From: Pseudolabrys sp963742345
GTDB taxonomy: Bacteria; Pseudomonadota; Alphaproteobacteria; Rhizobiales; Xanthobacteraceae
Assembly (NCBI GenBank): GCA_963742345.1
Contig: CAVULO010000008.1
Coordinates: 248,001 to 312,000 of the forward strand
DNA length: 64,000 nucleotides
Direction of reading: 5' to 3'
The translations under genes were made by a program, and so were the position numbers. Position 1 is the stretch's first letter. Every line of letters begins with the position of its first letter. A model generated the notes under the pieces. It did no database searches. It was not told the origin of the DNA and worked only from the letters and a program-made list of their open reading frames with translations. Below are positions 1 through 7,423 of this stretch, in pieces.

Positions 1-310
1 TGCCGTTGGAGATGAACTGGTACGACAGGATGGCCCAGCCGAACACGACGCCAAATACGAACACGTTGAAGATCAGGTAGCCGATGTCGGCTTCGTTGGA
101 ACGGCTGCGCAGAATCCGTTTGGGAAACAGCGCGCGCAGGATCGTTTTTGCGCGCACGCGGCGGCCGCGTTTCACACGCTGCCACGCGAAAAATATCGTG
201 GCGACCAGCAGCGCAACTGCGAGTGAGGTCAGCGAAAAATGCGAGCCGGACTCCAACAGCAGCTTGCCGAGCTGGTTGAAGATGTACGTAAGGCCCTTCA
301 CAAAATCCAA
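1..310 (-). CDS. N-terminal part of a membrane protein, possibly sterol desaturase family (runs off the window)
   Basis: The minus strand is open from a TTG at 310 to the window edge. The start is chosen because CAGGAG lies six bases upstream. About 103 residues are visible: a hydrophobic segment near residues 27-44, a basic stretch rich in Arg and Lys (KRGRR, PKRILRSR), then a second hydrophobic segment near residues 78-98. This layout resembles the N-terminus of sterol desaturase/fatty acid hydroxylase-like proteins of Bradyrhizobium relatives, but the His-box region that would prove it lies outside the window. The family call is therefore an inference; a membrane protein is well supported. 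Confidence 0.45.
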   Translation of the reverse strand, partial: MDFVKGLTYIFNQLGKLLLESGSHFSLTSLAVALLVATIFFAWQRVKRGRRVRAKTILRALFPKRILRSRSNEADIGYLIFNVFVFGVVFGWAILSYQFISNG

Positions 311-441
311 CGCGGTCTCCTGTCGCGACAGGCAATAGAGGTGCCGCTACAGGCATTAAATTCATCCTCGGCGGTAAATATTGCGTTAGGCGACTATGGA
401 AAACGGCCGGTTTTGCGGATTTTGGGCCCCCGGGACGGGGG

Positions 442-717
442 TTATTGCAGCAGGTCGGCGTATTCGGGGTGCCGCTCGATATAGGCTTTTGCGAACGGGC
501 ACACCGGATTGACCTTGAGCCCCTGGGCGCGGGCGCTATCGAGCACGCCGCGCATCAGCGCCGAGCCGATGCCGCGGCCCTCGAGCGCCTTGGGCGTTTC
601 GGTGTGCAGGATGGTGAGCACGCCGCCGGCACGCTTGTAGTTCGAGAACGCGACGTGCCCTTCGGCGTCGAGTTCGAAACGGTGGAGTTCGGTGTTGTCG
701 CGAACGTTACTGGCCAT
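442..717 (-). CDS. small GNAT-like N-acetyltransferase (NATD1/YjdJ type)
   Basis: This 91-residue protein is a minimal acetyl-CoA-binding fold of the Acetyltransf_CG type. It shows the usual features: an N-terminal strand region (HRFELDAEGHVAFSNY), a central THTETPKALEGRGIGSAL-like segment carrying the acetyl-CoA pyrophosphate-binding loop EGRGIGSAL, and the C-terminal CPFAKAYIERHPEYADLL signature of this subfamily. The ATG at 717 is preferred over a TTG 18 bases upstream because family members start close to this point. The acceptor substrate is unknown. It stands alone, divergent from the GST gene that starts at 787. Confidence 0.8.
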   Translation of the reverse strand: MASNVRDNTELHRFELDAEGHVAFSNYKRAGGVLTILHTETPKALEGRGIGSALMRGVLDSARAQGLKVNPVCPFAKAYIERHPEYADLLQ

Positions 718-786
718 GTCACGGTCTCTGCACAATCATGATTTAATCGTAAGTCGGTTCCCGCCGCCAATCTTGCAAGGTGTTCC

Positions 787-1410
787 ATGCCAAATCTGAC
801 GCTGTATCACGCTTCGCCCTCGCGCTCGTCTGTCGCGCTCTGGATGCTGGAAGAAGTCGGCCAGCCTTACGACATCAAGCTCATCAGGCTCAGTGCGGGC
901 GACAACATGAAGCCCGATTATCTTGCCATCAATCCGATGGGTAAGGTTCCCGCGCTCAGGCACGGCGATACGGTGATCACCGAGCTGGCTGCGATCTGCA
1001 CTTATCTCGCCGACGAGTTCCCCGACAAGAAACTGAACGTGCCGATCGGCACGCCCAGACGCGGCGTCTATCTCAAATGGCTGTTCTTCGGGCCGGGCTG
1101 TCTGGAGCCGGCGATGATCGACCGCGCTGCTCCGCGCAAGGAGGAAGCGCGCCGCGCCATGCTCGGCTATGGCGACTTCGACACCACGATGAATGTCATC
1201 GCCAAGGCGGTCGAGAAAGGTCCGTGGCTGATGGGCGATCAGTTCACGGCCGCTGATGTCGTGATCGGCGCCAACATTCGTTGGGGAATGATGTTCAAGA
1301 TGATTCCCGAGCGGAAGGAATTTGCCGACTACGCCGCGCGCATCGCGGCGCGTCCGGCGGCCAAGCGCGCCGAGGCTAAAGACAAGGAACTGGCGGCGAA
1401 GGCGGCGTGA
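787..1410 (+). CDS. glutathione S-transferase family protein
   Basis: The 207-residue product has the two-domain GST layout. Residues 1-80 form a thioredoxin-like domain with the cis-Pro segment NPMGKVPAL followed by the glutathione-contacting ITEL region, and the rest is the helical domain with the N-capping motif in GDQFTAADVVIG. Such proteins conjugate glutathione to electrophiles or act as peroxidases or isomerases in the cytoplasm. The N-terminal SPSRSS segment suggests Ser rather than Cys chemistry. It is a single gene transcribed away from the GNAT gene. The specific substrate cannot be told from sequence. Confidence 0.88.
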   Translation: MPNLTLYHASPSRSSVALWMLEEVGQPYDIKLIRLSAGDNMKPDYLAINPMGKVPALRHGDTVITELAAICTYLADEFPDKKLNVPIGTPRRGVYLKWLFFGPGCLEPAMIDRAAPRKEEARRAMLGYGDFDTTMNVIAKAVEKGPWLMGDQFTAADVVIGANIRWGMMFKMIPERKEFADYAARIAARPAAKRAEAKDKELAAKAA

Positions 1411-1440
1411 CCTCTGCCCGACGCGCGGAATAGTAGCGCC

Positions 1441-1533
1441 GTCATCCTGAGGTGCGCGGCGTGAGCCGCGCCTCGAAGGATGAACGGCCGCCACCCTTCG
1501 AGGGCCGCCTTCGGCGGCCACCTCAGGGTGACG
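1441..1533. repeat. REP-like palindromic intergenic element
   Basis: The element begins GTCATCCTGAGGTG and ends CACCTCAGGGTGAC, an almost perfect 14-base inverted pair. Inside lie GCGGCGTGAGCCGCGC and GGCCGCCTTCGGCGGCC hairpins. It sits between the convergent GST and small membrane protein genes, where a dispersed repeat or bidirectional attenuator would be expected. It is a different family from the CCCGC-GCAAG-CGGG elements found elsewhere in the window. Confidence 0.7.
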
Positions 1534-1580
1534 GAAAAAGAAATGTTTTGTCATACTCGGCATCGGCCAGGGCACGACAC

Positions 1581-1832
1581 TCACAAATTGGGCCGCGCCG
1601 CTCGTCGATAGCGCATGAGCGATGCGATCAACCCCCAGACGATCAGGATTACCGCCGGCCAGAACGTGAAGAACGCGAGCAGGCCGGGACCGATCGGATT
1701 GGGATTGGGATCGCTCAGCAGCCCGAGCGTGGCCGCGATCCCGATGGCGAGCAAGGGACCGGTGCCGAGAACTAAAAGCGCAAGCCCGATCCAGAACAGG
1801 CGTGTGAGCTTGAAGCGCGACGGCGAATCCAT
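1581..1832 (-). CDS. small two-helix membrane protein of unknown function
   Basis: The 83-residue product has two clear transmembrane segments, about residues 12-38 (FWIGLALLVLGTGPLLAIGI) and 48-70 (LLAFFTFWPAVILIVWGLI), joined by a short loop with an NPNPIGPG motif, and a basic C-terminal tail (RYRRAARP). No enzymatic motif is visible and I do not recognise a named family. The initiator ATG at 1832 is preceded by a weak purine-rich stretch. It lies 60 bases downstream of the dienelactone hydrolase gene on the same strand and could be co-transcribed with it. Confidence 0.65.
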   Translation of the reverse strand: MDSPSRFKLTRLFWIGLALLVLGTGPLLAIGIAATLGLLSDPNPNPIGPGLLAFFTFWPAVILIVWGLIASLMRYRRAARPNL

Positions 1833-1892
1833 CGCGGCGTAGGTTAGCTCTCAGCGGAACGATTGTCGCGCCGTAGTCCCAGTCGAGCACCA

Positions 1893-2621
1893 TCAAGACG
1901 CCTTGCGCAATCGTTCGCCGCCGCCGCGCAGGTCATTGAGAATGGCGAGTGCGCGCGCCATGGAAAATTCGCGCGTCTTTTTGCTAAACGCCGCGCCGGC
2001 ATCCGGCATCATGTAGGCATGCTTGATGCCGGGAAAAATGTGGAGCTCCACATTGCTCATGCGCGGGGGCACCGCGCGGTAGGCATCGAGCACCTCCGGC
2101 GGCGCCTGGTTATCTTCATCGCCCCAGATGATGCAGACCGGCGCGGTCACGCCGTCAAGTTCGCCGATGTAATCCTGCAACCGGGTGCCGTGGCATGAAA
2201 TGCCGGCGGCATAACCGAGGCGCTTGGGCCCGAGAATGGCGTAGGGGCCGCCGTAGCAGAAGCCCATGACGGCGGCGCGGCCATTGAATTCCGGCAGCTT
2301 GCGCAATTCATCGAGCGTGTCGGCCATGTCGGCTTCGCCGGTTTTGATCTTTTCGGGCCGCGGCAGTCCGCGCTTGGTGGTGAGTTCGCCGTCGGCGCGG
2401 GTGAGGGGCCCCGGGATCGTGCGCCAGAACAAATCGGGCGCGGCAGCGATAAATCCGTGCGCGGCGAATTCGTCGGCAAGATCGCGCAGGTCCTTGTCGA
2501 CGCCGTGAATAGCGCTCGCGAGCACCACGGCCGGCACCGGGCCGTCCGCTTGCGGCATGGCGAGATAGCAATCGAAATCGCTGTCCGCGCGCCCGTGGAT
2601 CTGAATGGTCTTGCCCGCCAT
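1893..2621 (-). CDS. dienelactone hydrolase family protein
   Basis: This 242-residue alpha/beta hydrolase carries the family's Cys nucleophile elbow in GFCYGG (near residue 125), an acid residue region GDEDNQAPPEVLDAY, and the catalytic His in GIKHAYMMP near the C-terminus. Dienelactone hydrolases open dienelactones to maleylacetate in halo-aromatic degradation, but most genomic homologues are general carboxyl-ester hydrolases. The N-terminus lacks a signal peptide, so it is cytoplasmic. The cupin gene lies upstream on the same strand, separated by about 90 bases. Substrate unknown. Confidence 0.87.
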   Translation of the reverse strand: MAGKTIQIHGRADSDFDCYLAMPQADGPVPAVVLASAIHGVDKDLRDLADEFAAHGFIAAAPDLFWRTIPGPLTRADGELTTKRGLPRPEKIKTGEADMADTLDELRKLPEFNGRAAVMGFCYGGPYAILGPKRLGYAAGISCHGTRLQDYIGELDGVTAPVCIIWGDEDNQAPPEVLDAYRAVPPRMSNVELHIFPGIKHAYMMPDAGAAFSKKTREFSMARALAILNDLRGGGERLRKAS

Positions 2622-2709
2622 GTGGTGTTTCCCCGTGAGTGATTGCGCTTAAGAGTCTGCCATGGCCGGGATGGTCCCGGCCATGGCAGTGGTCGGTGTG
2701 GATCTGCTT

Positions 2710-3189
2710 CTACTGCTTGGCCGACGTCTTTGTGTTGTTGCGTGGATCGTCGGCCGGATTGACGTAAGTGATCGCGAACGGGCCCATGCCATGGATCTGG
2801 ATGACGGTCGGGCCGGTCGACCAGCCATAGTGCTGCATGCCTTTTTGGGCGCTGAAGAAACCTCCCGCCCTCAGCGTTTCGCCCTTCTTGGCGTCGAACT
2901 TGTCGCCCGTCGCGATATGGAAGGTGCCGGACAGGATGGTGACGTTCTCGTCGGTCGGGTGCGCGTGCGGCGGTATCTTGTAGCCCGACGGCAGCTTGGC
3001 GCGGACGACATAGGGTCCGTCGCTGCCTGGATTGCCGCTGACGACGGCGACCTGTGCACCGGCCGGCAGTCCCGGAGGCGGCGGGCCCCATTTCAATGCG
3101 TTGGGTTGAACGGCGATATGGTCGTCCATCGCGAGTGCGGCGGCAGGCAATGCGGCAAGAAATAGGGCCGCGACGATTGTCTTTCTCAT
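2710..3189 (-). CDS. exported cupin-domain protein
   Basis: The 159-residue product starts with a typical signal peptide (MRKTIVAALFLAALPAAALA), so it should be periplasmic. The cupin motif 1 is seen in PPHAHPTDENVTILSG, with two His and a Glu positioned to bind a metal, and motif 2 lies around FFSAQKGMQHYGWS. The ATG at 3189 is chosen because GGAG lies 8 bases upstream and the signal peptide begins there; an upstream in-frame start would add 14 residues ahead of it. Function could be a small oxygenase, isomerase or binding protein; the sequence does not decide. Confidence 0.82.
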   Translation of the reverse strand: MRKTIVAALFLAALPAAALAMDDHIAVQPNALKWGPPPPGLPAGAQVAVVSGNPGSDGPYVVRAKLPSGYKIPPHAHPTDENVTILSGTFHIATGDKFDAKKGETLRAGGFFSAQKGMQHYGWSTGPTVIQIHGMGPFAITYVNPADDPRNNTKTSAKQ

Positions 3190-3296
3190 GGTCGTGCTCC
3201 TCGTGTCGGGCCGGGTGTCCCCAAACAACACGTCATCGTAGCTCCGGGGAACGCCGGAGGCGATTCAAAGAAACTGAAGTCATGCATCAAAGAAGA

Positions 3297-3689
3297 TCAC
3301 GAAGACGCGAGGCCGGGCGGTGCTTTTTTCGCCTTCGGCCGCGGGGCGGGCGCAGACTCGAGCTTCGATTCATCGATCTTTCCGATCCGGTCTTCCCAGG
3401 CGCCGACTTCAAAAGGTGAATTGGCGCGCACCTGTTCGTACGAAAGGCCGTCGAATTTGCCGAGGACCAGCGCATTGACACCGCGGCGGACGTCTTCGGG
3501 CACAAACGGGAGGAGGCGTCCCATGCAAATGTCGGGATCGGCCGAGCAACTGCGGGCGCGGCGGCAGACGGTTTCGACACAGAGATGCGAGAAACAGAGG
3601 AAGTTCGATCTGGCGCGCTGAATGGAAATGTCCAGCTTTTCTGCGACGTCGGCGGGTAACGTAGTTGGTTTTTCAGTTCGTATGATCAT
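3297..3689 (-). CDS. Cys-rich hypothetical protein
   Basis: I take the 130-residue reading from the ATG at 3689, preceded by GGGAA; the frame stays open far upstream, but that part lies in a GC-rich block that looks non-coding. The protein has a cluster of Cys near residues 32-55 (LCFSHLCVETVCRR..SCSADPDICM), a helical-looking middle (VPEDVRRGVNALVLGKFDG), and a basic, Pro/Ala-rich tail (APRPKAKKAPPG). The Cys spacing suggests metal or disulfide use, but no signal peptide is present. I recognise no named family. Confidence 0.6.
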   Translation of the reverse strand: MIIRTEKPTTLPADVAEKLDISIQRARSNFLCFSHLCVETVCRRARSCSADPDICMGRLLPFVPEDVRRGVNALVLGKFDGLSYEQVRANSPFEVGAWEDRIGKIDESKLESAPAPRPKAKKAPPGLASS

Positions 3690-4174
3690 GGGTGTTCCCG
3701 TTTGTCTGTTGCGGGGCGTGGCGAACGCGTTGAATTGACCGTCATCCAGCCTCCATCGTTCTCGCGGCGCGGATGCGCCCGAGTTTTGTTTCGTTTCGCC
3801 TCCCTTTCGAAAAAGGGAGGGGACGGCGCGCCAGATGGCGCGACAGTCGGTATGTGCACGCCTCCTTGCGAAGGCGTGGCGCCTTCCGGCGCGCCGTCCG
3901 GCGTTCTCCTTCGGCGTCGGGCCGCGCTTTGCGGGGGCCGCTGGTCTTCGCCTTCGTCTCCGCCGGGCTGCCCCTTGTGGGAAGCAGCGCTGGCGAAGCC
4001 TCGGGCGAGCCTGACGGCCGCCGTCAGCCATGCTCCTGGCAGGCAGCCCGTAGTGGCCGCCGGGCGGAGCCCCGACGCCGCCCGAGTGCGTGGCCTGCTC
4101 GCCACGCCCGCAGGCGCCGGCCCGCTCCACACGAGCCGGCGCAACCGGTTCGCGTCCCTCATGGGAGCGGACAA
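3690..4174. other. GC-rich gene-free block, probably repeat-derived
   Basis: About 480 bases hold no convincing gene. Several overlapping frames are open on both strands, but their products are Arg/Pro/Ala-rich and have no start signals or domains. One short palindrome, CTCCCTTTCGAAAAAGGGAG near 3801-3820, can form a hairpin. The translated phrases recall degenerate repeat sequence that is widely mis-called as genes in related genomes; this is memory-based and unconfirmed. Confidence 0.4.
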
Positions 4175-4203
4175 CTATAGGGATATTATCCTATAGGAAT
4201 ATT
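4175..4203 (+). promoter_or_regulatory. AT-rich palindrome, candidate operator
   Basis: CTATAGG at 4175-4181 and CCTATAG at 4190-4196 form a perfect 7-base inverted repeat around an 8-base spacer. An overlapping direct repeat, ATAGGGATATT at 4177 and ATAGGAATATT at 4193, is spaced 16 bases. The block is sharply AT-rich between GC-rich flanks and lies about 50 bases before a small open frame, as expected for a promoter/operator bound by a dimeric regulator. No regulator is identified. Confidence 0.45.
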
Positions 4204-4250
4204 GTCAAGAGACGGATTGTGGAAAAAGATGGCGCGTGAAGCAAAGAGCA

Positions 4251-4382
4251 ATGCGCCGCCAGCACAGGAAAAATCGAAAGCATCCGCGCAGCGTGCTGTT
4301 GCGTGCGCTGTCGATCGTTTCGCAGGGCGCGGCGATCATCGGCACGATCGTGGCGATCGTCGACGCACTGCATCGCTGGTGA
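4251..4382 (+). CDS. putative small membrane protein (43 aa)
   Basis: An ATG at 4251 (or GTG at 4236) opens a 43-residue frame ending at 4382. The product begins with a very basic stretch (RRQHRKNRKHPRS) and continues into a single hydrophobic helix, VSQGAAIIGTIVAIVDAL, ending HRW. This positive-inside topology is typical of genuine small membrane proteins and hard to get by chance in a GC-rich shadow frame. The palindrome at 4175-4203 is placed to control it. RBS is weak (AAGAG). No family is recognised. Confidence 0.45.
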   Translation: MRRQHRKNRKHPRSVLLRALSIVSQGAAIIGTIVAIVDALHRW

Positions 4383-4440
4383 GGGGGCCTGGACGAAAAC
4401 CGCGTTCCGACACTGAATGCTACGTGGCGCCAGCCAATTT

Positions 4441-4520
4441 TCCGCTCATCCCCGCGCAAGCGGGGATCCAGACTTCCAGGCATAGCAACTGGATGCCCGC
4501 TTGCGCGGGCATGAGTGGAG
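4441..4520. repeat. REP element, two-hairpin type
   Basis: The unit has a left half with CCCCGC-GCAA-GCGGGG and TCCAG, a 17-base middle, and a right half with CTGGATGCCCGC-TTGC-GCGGGC and ATGAG. The halves are inverted relative to each other, and each is itself a hairpin. The same family recurs at about 10.8, 16.4-17.1, 21.4 and 25.9 kb. The downstream gene's start overlaps the tail of this repeat. Confidence 0.85.
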
Positions 4521-4546
4521 TTTGTTTGCGTTAAGGAGAAGCGGGC

Positions 4547-5245
4547 ATGAGCGGAGAAGGGAGCATGAGCCGAGTTTGTTTGCGCGAGGAGGCGAGCCGC
4601 TTGGCAGTGCCGGTGTCTCGCATTACGGTTGTCGAGGCTGACCTAACAGGAGTCAATTTGGCCGATACCGCTTTGAGCGCGCCGCCTGTCCGTGTCGCAG
4701 CTCCGCTGCGCGTGTGGTACCTCGTGGCCGCAGCGGCCGCCTTCGCGGTCATGACGGCAGCGATCGTGAGCCCCAGCCTTTGGTTTCTCAACTTCGTGCA
4801 CGTGATGACGGGCGCGTTATGGACGGGGATCGACTTGTTCATGGGCTTCGTTATCGGCCCGATCATGCGCAGCGTTTCCTTCGAGACCCGCCGCGCCATC
4901 ATCGCCGGGCTTATTCCGCGCACGCTCATTCTGATGCCGACGCTGTCCATCATCACATCCACCGCCGGCTGGTTCCTGGCGGTGCGGACGGGCTTTCTCG
5001 ACCTCGGCTATCCCGAATTCTGGTGGGTGATCGCCGCCCTTGCCATCGTCACCGTGCTCACGGTGCAGGGGCTTGGCTATCTGCTGCCGACCAATCTGCG
5101 GCTCTATTTCGAGGTGCAGAAGCCGCAACCCGACGCGCAGAAGATCTCGCGCTGGATGAAAACTTATGTGCGCGTGGTTGCGGTGCAGGGGACCATGCAG
5201 GTCGCAATCATCGTTGTCATGGCGCGCTTTGCCACGGGGTTCTAG
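4547..5245 (+). CDS. multi-pass membrane protein of unknown function
   Basis: The 232-residue product has an N-terminal soluble region (about 55 residues) followed by four likely transmembrane helices: near residues 57-78 (VWYLVAAAAAFAVMTAAIV), 82-112, 128-150 (LIPRTLILMPTLSIITSTAGWFLAV) and 160-185 (WWVIAALAIVTVLTVQGLGYLL), plus a final hydrophobic tail (MQVAIIVVMARFATGF). A conserved-looking FVHVMTGALWTGIDLFMGFVIGP segment resembles copper-resistance D/DUF2269-like membrane proteins, but this is only a likeness. AAGGAG lies 8 bases before the ATG at 4547; a second ATG at 4565 is possible. Transport or redox role cannot be assigned. Confidence 0.75.
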   Translation: MSGEGSMSRVCLREEASRLAVPVSRITVVEADLTGVNLADTALSAPPVRVAAPLRVWYLVAAAAAFAVMTAAIVSPSLWFLNFVHVMTGALWTGIDLFMGFVIGPIMRSVSFETRRAIIAGLIPRTLILMPTLSIITSTAGWFLAVRTGFLDLGYPEFWWVIAALAIVTVLTVQGLGYLLPTNLRLYFEVQKPQPDAQKISRWMKTYVRVVAVQGTMQVAIIVVMARFATGF

Positions 5246-5344
5246 GCGGCCATCGCGAAAACACAATAATGGGCCCCGCGTATGACAGGGGTTTTTAATG
5301 GCCGCGGCGCCTTGCTATGCTCGTGTACAAAGGGAGGGATCAGC

Positions 5345-5545
5345 ATGAAAGCCATCGTCACAATTCTCGGCGTTATTCTTATCGTCGTTGCCGCGGTCTA
5401 TTTCCTGGTGCCGGCGGACTCGCTGCCGGGCTTCTTCCCCGGGCACGTGGATGGGTTGGCACGCATCCGCGCCAAGCACGGCATGGTGGCGGGCGCTGCG
5501 GGCATAGTCTTGCTGGGGGCCAGCTGGTTTCTCGGCCGAAGGTAG
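5345..5545 (+). CDS. small two-helix membrane protein
   Basis: The 66-residue product starts at an ATG preceded by GGGAGGG. It has a first hydrophobic helix (residues 4-22, IVTILGVILIVVAAVYFLV), a loop ending in FFPGHVDGLARIRAKHG, and a second helix (MVAGAAGIVLLGASWFLG) ending GRR. The pattern of a Pro/Gly-rich FFPGH loop between two helices is common in small Bradyrhizobium-type membrane proteins of unknown role. It is about 100 bases after the larger membrane protein gene and may share its transcript. Confidence 0.7.
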   Translation: MKAIVTILGVILIVVAAVYFLVPADSLPGFFPGHVDGLARIRAKHGMVAGAAGIVLLGASWFLGRR

Positions 5546-5600
5546 CCGCGTGCGGAGAAACAGAACGGGTGCGTAACAGTTTCAGACGTCAACACGTCGC

Positions 5601-6098
5601 ATGATCTCCGGCTACGACATCTCCCTCGCCACGCTGGATGATATTCCGGGAATCCTCGCGCTTCAGGAGCCAAACCTGCTCGCGCAAGGCGGCAGCCTGT
5701 CGGTTCGCCAATCCGCGGACTGGTTCGGGGACGCAATACGCGAGAAGTCGATTGTCGCGGGCCGGCGCGACGGCAAGGTTGTCGGCTATGTGCTGGGCAC
5801 GTCGTTCGCCGTGAAAAGCCACATCCCGATCGTTCAGGCGATGCTGCGCGCTTACCCCCCGCCGCCCGATTGTTATCTCTACGGTCCGGTTTGCGTGGCC
5901 GAAACCGAGCGCGGCAAGGGCCTCGCCGGCGCAATGTTCAAAGAACTGCAAGCGCACATGAGCGGCCGTCCTGCTATGACATTCGTGCGCGCCGACAACG
6001 CTCCCTCGTTGCGCGCGCACCGAAAAATGGGCATGCGCGAACTCGGCACCTTTATGTGCGACGGCACGTCCCACGTCGCACTCGCCTATACGGCCTGA
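5601..6098 (+). CDS. GNAT family N-acetyltransferase
   Basis: The 165-residue product is a full-length GNAT domain: an N-terminal region beginning with the usual LATLDDIPGILALQ helix, a central sheet (KVVGYVLGTSF), and the acetyl-CoA-binding motif A in CVAETERGKGLAGAMFKEL, where R/Q-x-x-G-x-G/A is recognisable. A C-terminal NAPSLRAHRKMGMRELG segment is typical of motif B. It would transfer an acetyl group to an amine on a small molecule or protein. The acceptor is unknown and no partner gene is adjacent. Confidence 0.85.
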   Translation: MISGYDISLATLDDIPGILALQEPNLLAQGGSLSVRQSADWFGDAIREKSIVAGRRDGKVVGYVLGTSFAVKSHIPIVQAMLRAYPPPPDCYLYGPVCVAETERGKGLAGAMFKELQAHMSGRPAMTFVRADNAPSLRAHRKMGMRELGTFMCDGTSHVALAYTA

Positions 6099-6143
6099 TC
6101 GTTCAGGAGTGGTGCGGGTTCGTTATTGCCGGAGTGCCCGGCC

Positions 6144-7388
6144 TTATCGTGCGGTATCGGACGGCGCTGCCCCGGACGTCTGTCTCCGCGCATTGAGCTT
6201 TGCAGGCTGTGCCGGCTTGGCCGTCGACGTTTTCTGCCATTCCAGGAACTGCTCAAACAACACTGCATTCTGTTCCGGCGTCACTGCGGCGGACTTACCG
6301 GGCTCGGATGCACGCGCTGCCATGAACTGATCGAACTTGCGCCGCGTGTCCGACGCCGTATTCGCGTGCTGATCGAGCCAGGTCTGCGCGGCAGGAAAAC
6401 GCTTCCACCCCTGCAAGGGCGCACCAAGCGCAACCTCTTTCCACTTGGGATGGAACGGCGGCTTCTGGAAATCCTCGAACTTGTCGAAGAACGCCTGCAC
6501 AAAACGTTCGACTTTACGATATCGCTCGTTCCCCGGGCTCCAGTTATACGCGGCAAGAATTGCAGGCACCGCGATCGTATCGACGCGCTGCCCGGCCGGT
6601 ATCAACGCGGGATAATCTTCCGCCTTCAATTGAGATGGCAGGTAGTCTGCTTGAAGTGCCGGCGCGTAGTCGATCGGGACGAGGTGAAATCGTTCATCCT
6701 TGATTGTGGTGGTAAACTTCGAGGGCACGCCCTGAACGGCGACCATCGCATCGATTTCGCCCTTGCGCAGTTTTTCATAGGCCAGCCGCTGTTCGATGTA
6801 GACAAACTTCGGCTTGATGCCGAGCCGGTCGAAAACCGTGATCGCGGTAATAAATGTGCCGCCATTGGGCAAGTCGACGCTGACTGTCTTGCCATCGAGG
6901 TCGGACATTTTTTGAACGGCCTTTGCCGCAACGACGTGCATCTCCTCGTTATAGAGTTTGGTAATGTAGGAAAGCTGGTTTTTGAGATTGGTCGCGTATC
7001 CCTTCTTTTCGAGATAATCGAGGGTGTCGGACCGGATGATGCCGAGATCGACGCCTTTCAGATACAGAATGTCGGCGATGCTCTGAACCGATCCGCGTCC
7101 CACAATGGGAAGAACGCGAAGTTTCTCGCCATCATCGAGCATCGAGGCGAGGTCGGCGCCAATCTGCACATAGGTCCCGCCGATCGTGCCGGTAATAACC
7201 GTGGTCGTATTGGCGTTGAGGTTATCCTTTGTCGTGTGGCTGGCGCGCCCATAACTGAATATCGCCTTGAGGCCTTCGCTCACCTGGCCAGGATCAACTT
7301 CACCTTGTTCGGCCATGCTCATTGAGCTCACGGTGAGGAGCCCCGCGGCCGTTGCCGCCAGGCATGCGAAACGAATGAATGTGGTCAT
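6144..7388 (-). CDS. TAXI family TRAP-type solute-binding protein
   Basis: The 414-residue exported protein starts with a signal peptide (TFIRFACLAATAAGLLTVSSMSMA). It then shows the TAXI fold: IGGTYVQIGADLASML near residues 65-80, a QSIADILYLKGVDLGIIRSDTL segment, and GKTVSVDLPNGGTFITA in the ligand-binding lobe. TAXI proteins deliver organic acids such as glutamate-like or C4 compounds to TRAP membrane subunits, but no fused 4TM/12TM subunit lies nearby. An upstream start would add 31 residues ahead of the signal peptide, so the ATG at 7388 is preferred. It is 36 bases downstream of the next gene on this strand and likely co-transcribed. Confidence 0.85.
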   Translation of the reverse strand: MTTFIRFACLAATAAGLLTVSSMSMAEQGEVDPGQVSEGLKAIFSYGRASHTTKDNLNANTTTVITGTIGGTYVQIGADLASMLDDGEKLRVLPIVGRGSVQSIADILYLKGVDLGIIRSDTLDYLEKKGYATNLKNQLSYITKLYNEEMHVVAAKAVQKMSDLDGKTVSVDLPNGGTFITAITVFDRLGIKPKFVYIEQRLAYEKLRKGEIDAMVAVQGVPSKFTTTIKDERFHLVPIDYAPALQADYLPSQLKAEDYPALIPAGQRVDTIAVPAILAAYNWSPGNERYRKVERFVQAFFDKFEDFQKPPFHPKWKEVALGAPLQGWKRFPAAQTWLDQHANTASDTRRKFDQFMAARASEPGKSAAVTPEQNAVLFEQFLEWQKTSTAKPAQPAKLNARRQTSGAAPSDTAR

Positions 7389-7423
7389 GGATGATTGTCC
7401 CCCTGCGTAACGATGAGCGATGG

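Noticed and set aside
736..1896. 386-residue minus-strand frame spanning GST and the membrane protein gene
   Set aside because: It runs through two genes with strong family motifs and across the REP-like repeat.
3686..4196. Overlapping 130-170 residue frames in the GC-rich block
   Set aside because: Frames are open on both strands at once, lack ribosome-binding sites and show low-complexity products; more likely repeat-derived non-coding DNA.
6126..7325. 399-residue plus-strand frame over the TAXI protein gene
   Set aside because: The minus strand has a signal peptide and TAXI motifs; the plus frame has no recognisable domain.
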